From a virus: 20,277 nt of DNA. Of the stretch, positions 16,431 to 20,277 are shown in pieces (position 1 is the first letter of the stretch; every line of letters starts with the position of its first letter). The DNA is taken from the IMG/VR virus record IMGVR_UViG_3300020469_000335, positions 1 through 20,277 of that record, one strand, 5' to 3'. Under the pieces are notes generated by a model that worked only from the letters and a program-made list of their open reading frames with translations, ran no database searches and was not told the origin of the DNA. The translations under genes were made by a program, and so were the position numbers.

Positions 16431-17069
16431 TTATACTAGTCCAACCCAAGGTTGTGGCGATGGGAATGGTGGAAGTGGTGTTATTGGTGTTCCAGGTGTT
16501 ACTAATTCTGTATGTAAACCACCAATTGTTGTTAAATGAATTGTAAATGCATTTACTAATTTAGTAGCAAATGGAATACCATATGGTATCTTTTGTGGTG
16601 CATGTGTAAATGCTTTTAACAACCCCGCTTTAAGTCCTGGCACTACTCCACCATTGTTTATGATATGTGTTATCGGTGCAGGTATTCCCACCGTTCCAGT
16701 TGATAATCCAATATTAATTGGGTGAAATGGTGTTGGGGACATTTTAGTTTGCAACCAATAGGTTGATGTTGTTTGGGCCCAATCTGAAAAATGATTTAGT
16801 TTAGGTCTACCTTCAGATTTTTTTATATCATCTAAAGTTTTTTTGATAGCATTTTTAATTGGAGTGTATGGTTTCGGAGCGGATGGGCTTGGCATATAAC
16901 CTAATACTAATGGCATATTACCCGGATGAACAAGTGTATTGGCAGTTTTTACTGCTTTATGATACTCCGATGCTATCTTCTCTGCAATTTCATCGTGAGT
17001 TTTTTTTGATGATGTAGAATTAAGATAGTTACCTACTGCTGGTATGAATGTGGGCCAAAGTGCGGGCAT
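16431..17069 (-). CDS. Unassigned 212-aa protein next to the hub gene
   Basis: The start is MPALWPTFIPAVGNYL, 4 bp after the hub gene stop. The protein is rich in Pro, Thr, Ile and His. Residues 20-45 look helical (KKTHDEIAEKIASEYHKAVK); the middle has SPTPFHPINIGLSTGTVGIP, followed by a Gly/Ile-rich stretch that could be weakly hydrophobic. The end is proline-rich (TPGTPITPLPPFPSPQPWVG). No signal peptide or catalytic motif is evident and I do not recognise a family. In T4 the region after gene 5 holds small tip proteins such as gp5.4 (PAAR), so a tip or hub accessory role is possible, but I see no clear PAAR repeat. No strong ribosome site is visible, so coupling to the hub gene is likely. 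Confidence 0.7.
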   Translation of the reverse strand: MPALWPTFIPAVGNYLNSTSSKKTHDEIAEKIASEYHKAVKTANTLVHPGNMPLVLGYMPSPSAPKPYTPIKNAIKKTLDDIKKSEGRPKLNHFSDWAQTTSTYWLQTKMSPTPFHPINIGLSTGTVGIPAPITHIINNGGVVPGLKAGLLKAFTHAPQKIPYGIPFATKLVNAFTIHLTTIGGLHTELVTPGTPITPLPPFPSPQPWVGLV

Positions 17070-17073
17070 AATA

Positions 17074-18078
17074 TTATTGTTTCATTTTTTGTATATCACT
17101 CAATATCTTAGAAACCTTACTAGCATTAGTAGCAGGTCCAGTCGGTCCAACACCAGTCGCATATGTTGCTTTAGCTGATGTTAAATCTGTTAACTCACTA
17201 GCTAACTGTTCTATTAATGTGAATAGTTTATCCATTTCCATCTGCCAACCGGGTGTTGCGTTTATGATATCTTTCTTTGCAGCTATAATAATATTTTCTT
17301 TTCTAGCATTTAAAAATACCCTATCCGAATTTAATATGATTTGAGGTTTGTTGTACGATGATGGTTTATCTGCAGGTCCAATTCCTTTTTGAGCTGGTGT
17401 TAGTTTTATTTTTTGTGATGAACCTAACCATATAGATGAAAGGTCATCATTAACATCTTCTATAATAAATTTATTGTAAGAACCACCACTCTTTCTACCA
17501 TTAGATATAATTGTAATTGGGTCGTTATCTGTAGATGAACTCCACGATGGTTTCTCAGTTGTTTTACTTCCTTTAGGAGTATATCCAAATCTCATTGAAT
17601 GTCCAAATCTACCTTCTAAAAGAACATCACCAATGAATGGTTGAATTGAACCTATATCAGTTCTTTCTGAAAACCCTGCTCCTAATTCAGAATCTCCACC
17701 ACCACCACTTACACCTGGAATACCAGCGGCAGCTGCTGCGTATCCTGCTACTGCCCCTGCTGCTGATAGTAATGTTTTGGAAGTTGGTAATGCGTTATTG
17801 TGAGGATTTTTTTGTATTGATACTGGGTTGAGGTAATAATATGTTGTATTAGAATTTCGTTTATCGGGTGAAGATTCGCCAGATGCACCCTGCATTATAA
17901 TAACAGTTTCACCAATCAATGGAATCCTTCTCATAGACATATCCATTGGATATGCTTTTATTTGTTGGTTAACTGTAGTTTGACTATATGCTTGAATAGC
18001 GTATAATTCATTTACATCAGTATCTTTAAGATTTATTCTTTTAACAGTAGCTACTGTTATCTTACCTTGGCGAGCCAT
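17074..18078 (-). CDS. gp5: Baseplate hub/spike protein, gp5-like, without a lysozyme domain
   Basis: A 334-aa protein. Residues 1-90 fit an OB-fold hub domain (GKITVATVKRINLKDTDVNE, RRIPLIGETVIIMQ). Residues 148-167 carry the typical FIGDVLLEGRFGHSMRFGYT. Residues about 187-275 contain beta-rich pieces, including NKFIIEDVNDDLSSIWLGSS and SDRVFLNARKENIIIAAKKD, like the start of a spike. A helix (EMDKLFTLIEQLASELTDLT) follows. T4 gp5 is 575 aa with a lysozyme domain in the middle; here that domain is absent, and an Ala/Gly-rich linker (about 103-137) sits in its approximate place. The start codon overlaps the previous stop by one base (TAATG), with GGGAGAAG upstream. Confidence 0.85.
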   Translation of the reverse strand: MARQGKITVATVKRINLKDTDVNELYAIQAYSQTTVNQQIKAYPMDMSMRRIPLIGETVIIMQGASGESSPDKRNSNTTYYYLNPVSIQKNPHNNALPTSKTLLSAAGAVAGYAAAAAGIPGVSGGGGDSELGAGFSERTDIGSIQPFIGDVLLEGRFGHSMRFGYTPKGSKTTEKPSWSSSTDNDPITIISNGRKSGGSYNKFIIEDVNDDLSSIWLGSSQKIKLTPAQKGIGPADKPSSYNKPQIILNSDRVFLNARKENIIIAAKKDIINATPGWQMEMDKLFTLIEQLASELTDLTSAKATYATGVGPTGPATNASKVSKILSDIQKMKQ

Positions 18079-18449
18079 TAATCTTCTCCCTCTTCTGTAT
18101 TACTTAGGGCATCAATCTTATCATCGATTTCTTTTGCGTTTTCCAAAAGTTGTTTCTTCTCATCTTCGGATAAAGATAATCCACCTTCATCAGATGAGTT
18201 AACATCTTTCAACATTCGTTGAACAATTGCTGCTAACTTTACAATCTGCTCATCGTTCTTAATTGATACTTCCATATACTCTTTAATCAAAGGAACAATC
18301 ACAGTCGCATCTTGTAGATTCTTTACTAATGGTTCTAATTGTGCGATAAGAAGTTTTAGTTGCCTATCCTTCTTTTTAGAATTGTTATAAACATCAGACA
18401 TAATATCTGCAAATGTTTTTCCTTTAAATAATTCAGTATCCTTATCCAT
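18078..18449 (-). CDS. Conserved-looking helical protein between sigma factor and hub, function unknown
   Basis: A 123-aa, almost entirely helical protein: FKGKTFADIMSDVYNNSKKK, then QLKLLIAQLEPLVKNL, DATVIVPLIKEYMEVSIKND and EQIVKLAAIVQRMLKDV, ending in an acidic tail (EEGED). No membrane segment or enzyme motif is visible. It overlaps the sigma gene by 8 bp and the hub gene by 1 bp, so it is translationally coupled to both. I have the impression that proteins with this pattern are shared among T4-like phages from aquatic hosts, without a name. Its size resembles the T4 late co-activator gp33 (112 aa), and its place beside a gp55-like gene makes this worth considering, but I see no residue evidence for it. 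AAAGGATAG precedes the ATG. Confidence 0.8.
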   Translation of the reverse strand: MDKDTELFKGKTFADIMSDVYNNSKKKDRQLKLLIAQLEPLVKNLQDATVIVPLIKEYMEVSIKNDEQIVKLAAIVQRMLKDVNSSDEGGLSLSEDEKKQLLENAKEIDDKIDALSNTEEGED

Positions 18450-19164
18450 TACTATCCTTTAATTTATATCTTAGAGATAATGAGCCTTTTTGATTATATT
18501 CGGTATATAACTCTACATAAATACCTTTTAGTTTACCAACTACTTTTGTTATATACTGAGTATGTACACCCGTTCTCTCCCTAATAAGTATGTAGAGTGC
18601 CTTCTTATTGTACGAATATAAATCATATCTGTTCTTAAATAATTCATTTATTGAATCAGCTATTGCTCTATCTCTATCTTTTAAAAATATTTCATACAAA
18701 TGGAAATCTATGTATTTTGTATAGTGGTCAATAAAATCTGATTTTGCTTCTTTGTTGTTTTGGTCTACAATCTCATTTACTATATTACGAGAACTATCAA
18801 TATACTTTACTTCAGTTTTTGATTTCATCCTAGCGTAGTTTGCGTTATTCTCATTGAATAAATAATTTCTTGCTACTACTGTGAAATAGGAAAATGCTCT
18901 ACCATTCTCACCATTGAACTTATGAATCTTTTCATTCAAAAATGCAACTACACTTGCTTTCACATCTTCATATGGTACATCAAAGTAATATGTTTTATAA
19001 GTGTGGATTACATTCTCTGCTAACTTATCAAATGGATAATGAATGAATCTATTATAGATTTTGTTCTTTAGCTGGTTATCATCACAACCATTATATGCGT
19101 TGATTGCGATTTCGGTGATTTTGGTAAAATATCTTTTACTCCTTTTTCTTCTTTTTTTAGGCAT
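18442..19164 (-). CDS. gp55: Late-transcription sigma factor, gp55-like
   Basis: A 240-aa protein with a sigma-70 region 2-like core at about 45-112 (FDKLAENVIHTYKTYYFDVP, then VKASVVAFLNEKIHKFNGEN, GRAFSYFTVVARNYLFNENN). This is the pattern of T4 gp55-type sigma factors that direct host RNA polymerase to late promoters. It is longer than T4 gp55 (185 aa) and has a basic N-terminus (MPKKRRKRSKRYF). Residues about 188-215 (IRERTGVHTQYITKVVGKLK) look like a helix-turn-helix. The T4 gp55 C-terminal clamp-binding motif (SLDFLYE type) is not evident; the end reads SLSLRYKLKDSNG. The start overlaps the preceding gene by 8 bp. Confidence 0.85.
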   Translation of the reverse strand: MPKKRRKRSKRYFTKITEIAINAYNGCDDNQLKNKIYNRFIHYPFDKLAENVIHTYKTYYFDVPYEDVKASVVAFLNEKIHKFNGENGRAFSYFTVVARNYLFNENNANYARMKSKTEVKYIDSSRNIVNEIVDQNNKEAKSDFIDHYTKYIDFHLYEIFLKDRDRAIADSINELFKNRYDLYSYNKKALYILIRERTGVHTQYITKVVGKLKGIYVELYTEYNQKGSLSLRYKLKDSNG

Positions 19165-19438
19165 TCGGATTTATTTCATTGTTTAACTTATCTAATGCGG
19201 TTTGTATTTCTTTAAACACAAAACCACTTTCATCATCAGCTTCAAAAGAACCAATTCTATCTACTTCTTTCATTCTAGCTAATGCTCTTTTTACAGAGGT
19301 CTCTACAGAATCCAACACTTCATCCTGCTCTTCAATACTATCTTCTAACTTTTCAACTTTACGGAGTAAGTTCCATACTATATAAAGTAAGATAAATATT
19401 ATTACCAACGGTAAAACTATGTGTTGTATTATTTCCAT
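19157..19438 (-). CDS. Small single-pass membrane protein with a coiled coil
   Basis: A 93-aa protein. Residues about 5-24 are a hydrophobic segment (QHIVLPLVIIFILLYIVWNL), followed by a charged helix (RKVEKLEDSIEEQDEVLDSV) and a further helix ending at INPNA. The short N-terminus and the Arg/Lys just after the hydrophobic segment favour N-out/C-in topology with the coiled coil in the cytoplasm. It starts one base after the HD hydrolase stop and overlaps the sigma gene by 8 bp. Possible roles are membrane anchoring of a complex or a spanin- or holin-like accessory; no specific lysis signature is seen. Function unknown. Confidence 0.75.
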   Translation of the reverse strand: MEIIQHIVLPLVIIFILLYIVWNLLRKVEKLEDSIEEQDEVLDSVETSVKRALARMKEVDRIGSFEADDESGFVFKEIQTALDKLNNEINPNA

Positions 19439-19439
19439 A

Positions 19440-20213
19440 TTAAGCCTCTTCTACTTCACCAAATATAGATTTAAAATCAATCTTCTCTGGCATTTTTACG
19501 TTTTCTAATTTTTGTTTCTTAGCTGGTCTACCACCTACATTCTTTGTAGTAACTTCACCTTGCTTCATCTTCATCCATCTTTCGTTTTCGAATCTAGCCG
19601 CCATAATATCAGCTTGGTGCATTACAAATGGTAATCCAGTCTTTAGTGCGTTATCTTTATTATATGAGATATAATATTCTTTATTAGCTTCATCATATAA
19701 TCCATCAGTAAGTTTGATACCTATGTATTCAACTTCTGAGATTTTGATTCCGAAATGATTCAACATCCAAACTGTTCTATCATTCAGATTCATCCAATGC
19801 ATCGATGGGTTGGTTTTGTAAATCTTTCCTTGATTCTCAACATGCCATTGTGAATCATTTGGAATATACCAACTCTCATCAGCGTTACCAACTTTACCTA
19901 AGTCGTGGTGAAGGGCTGTAAAGATTACAGTTTCCTTATCGTATCCACCATCACCGATTCCTAACTCAGTATGTAAATCAAATACCTTAACTGCGTTTAG
20001 AGTAACTCTAAGTACGTGGTCAATGTATCCACCAGCAAATGCGTTGTGGAAGTGTTCCGTTGAGGATGCTGGGGTTAGAACGATTCTATCTTCAAGATGG
20101 TCGTACATCTTATTAAGAGATTCCAATCTCTCACCTGTAAAGGTTTGGTTAATTAATTTTCTGAACTTCTCGTAGTTCTCTTTGATTTTATTTTCATCTA
20201 AAATATGTACCAT
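19440..20213 (-). CDS. HD-domain phosphohydrolase
   Basis: A 257-aa protein with the metal-binding HD signature: His66 in GGYIDHVLRVT, the His103-Asp104 pair in TALHHDLGKVG, and Asp202 in MHQADIMAAR. His54 and His56 lie just before. HD proteins hydrolyse phosphate esters such as nucleotides or cyclic nucleotides; the substrate cannot be read from sequence. Residues 226-235 (NVGGRPAKKQ) hold a GRP core flanked by basic residues, like an AT-hook, and the end IDFKSIFGEVEEA is a hydrophobic/acidic tail. It is the first complete gene of the block and is followed by the membrane protein gene one base later. No clear ribosome site precedes the ATG. A role in nucleotide metabolism during infection is likely but inferred. 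Confidence 0.85.
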   Translation of the reverse strand: MVHILDENKIKENYEKFRKLINQTFTGERLESLNKMYDHLEDRIVLTPASSTEHFHNAFAGGYIDHVLRVTLNAVKVFDLHTELGIGDGGYDKETVIFTALHHDLGKVGNADESWYIPNDSQWHVENQGKIYKTNPSMHWMNLNDRTVWMLNHFGIKISEVEYIGIKLTDGLYDEANKEYYISYNKDNALKTGLPFVMHQADIMAARFENERWMKMKQGEVTTKNVGGRPAKKQKLENVKMPEKIDFKSIFGEVEEA

Positions 20214-20223
20214 AATTTAATTT

Positions 20224-20277
20224 TTATTTGTTAACTAATTGATTATCAATGTGTTGTGATGATAGTGATAGTGTAAC
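20224..20277 (-). CDS. C-terminal end of an upstream gene, cut by the window edge
   Basis: From the window edge one minus-strand frame stays open and ends at a TAA at 20224-20226, giving VTLSLSSQHIDNQLVNK. The stop lies 10 bp before the HD hydrolase start, a spacing normal for this block. Other frames here are also open for 9-13 codons, so frame choice is uncertain. Product unknown. Confidence 0.3.
   Translation of the reverse strand, partial: VTLSLSSQHIDNQLVNK

Noticed and set aside
16393-16449. N-terminal extension of the 157-aa protein from an ATG at 16449
   Set aside because: The extra 19 codons overlap the preceding gene by 19 bp and run through the AT-rich element shared with 4444-4460; the internal start at 16392 gives a cleaner helical N-terminus.
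1-20277. tRNA genes, CRISPR arrays, insertion sequences or attachment sites
   Set aside because: I looked through the gaps and found no cloverleaf-like GC-rich stems, regularly spaced repeats, transposase frames or terminal inverted repeats; the gaps are too short for most of these.

Overview
This is a single-direction block of virion genes from an AT-rich, T4-like contractile-tailed phage (myovirus). Every credible gene lies on the minus strand. Genes are packed with gaps of at most about 75 bp, and several stop and start codons overlap (TAATG or an 8-bp ATGxxTAA type). The T4-type set (late sigma factor, OB-fold hub protein without a lysozyme domain, gp25, gp6) and the style of the accessory structural proteins match T4-like phages from marine or other aquatic bacteria. 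The host cannot be fixed from this window. Some genes have purine-rich ribosome sites (GAGG, AAAGG, GGGAGAAG), others almost none.

Layout in transcription order, from high to low coordinates. (1) 20277-18078, regulatory and enzymatic end: the tail of an upstream gene, an HD-domain hydrolase, a small one-pass membrane/coiled-coil protein, a gp55-like late sigma factor, and an unnamed 123-aa helical protein. (2) 18078-13527, baseplate core: a gp5-like hub protein, two unassigned small proteins, the gp25-like wedge, and the gp6/baseplate J-like wedge. (3) 13513-5605, large peripheral baseplate or fibre-type proteins: a 674-aa DNRLRE-like protein carrying two inserted jelly-roll modules, a 357-aa unknown, and a 1600-aa protein. 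The 1600-aa protein combines a tail-protein-I-like segment, a LamG-like fold and a cupredoxin-like module with a full set of type-1 copper ligands. (4) 5594-504, distal part: a highly charged coiled-coil protein, an Ig-like 220-aa protein, and two related decoration or fibre-type proteins, one of which carries a LamG insert. (5) 482-1: a T7 endonuclease I-type Holliday-junction resolvase and the start of a further gene.

How they fit together: the sigma factor would switch on late genes, including the baseplate genes that follow it. The hub, gp25 and gp6 make the baseplate core, and the large proteins probably build its periphery and host-contact surface. The resolvase probably trims branched DNA before or during packaging.

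The most unusual theme is repeated nesting. Three separate structural proteins look like an older scaffold with a binding-type domain placed inside it (LamG, paired jelly-rolls, cupredoxin). A second point is a 17-bp identical AT-rich element in front of two structural genes, which contains an exact T4 late-promoter octamer but on the strand opposite to the genes.
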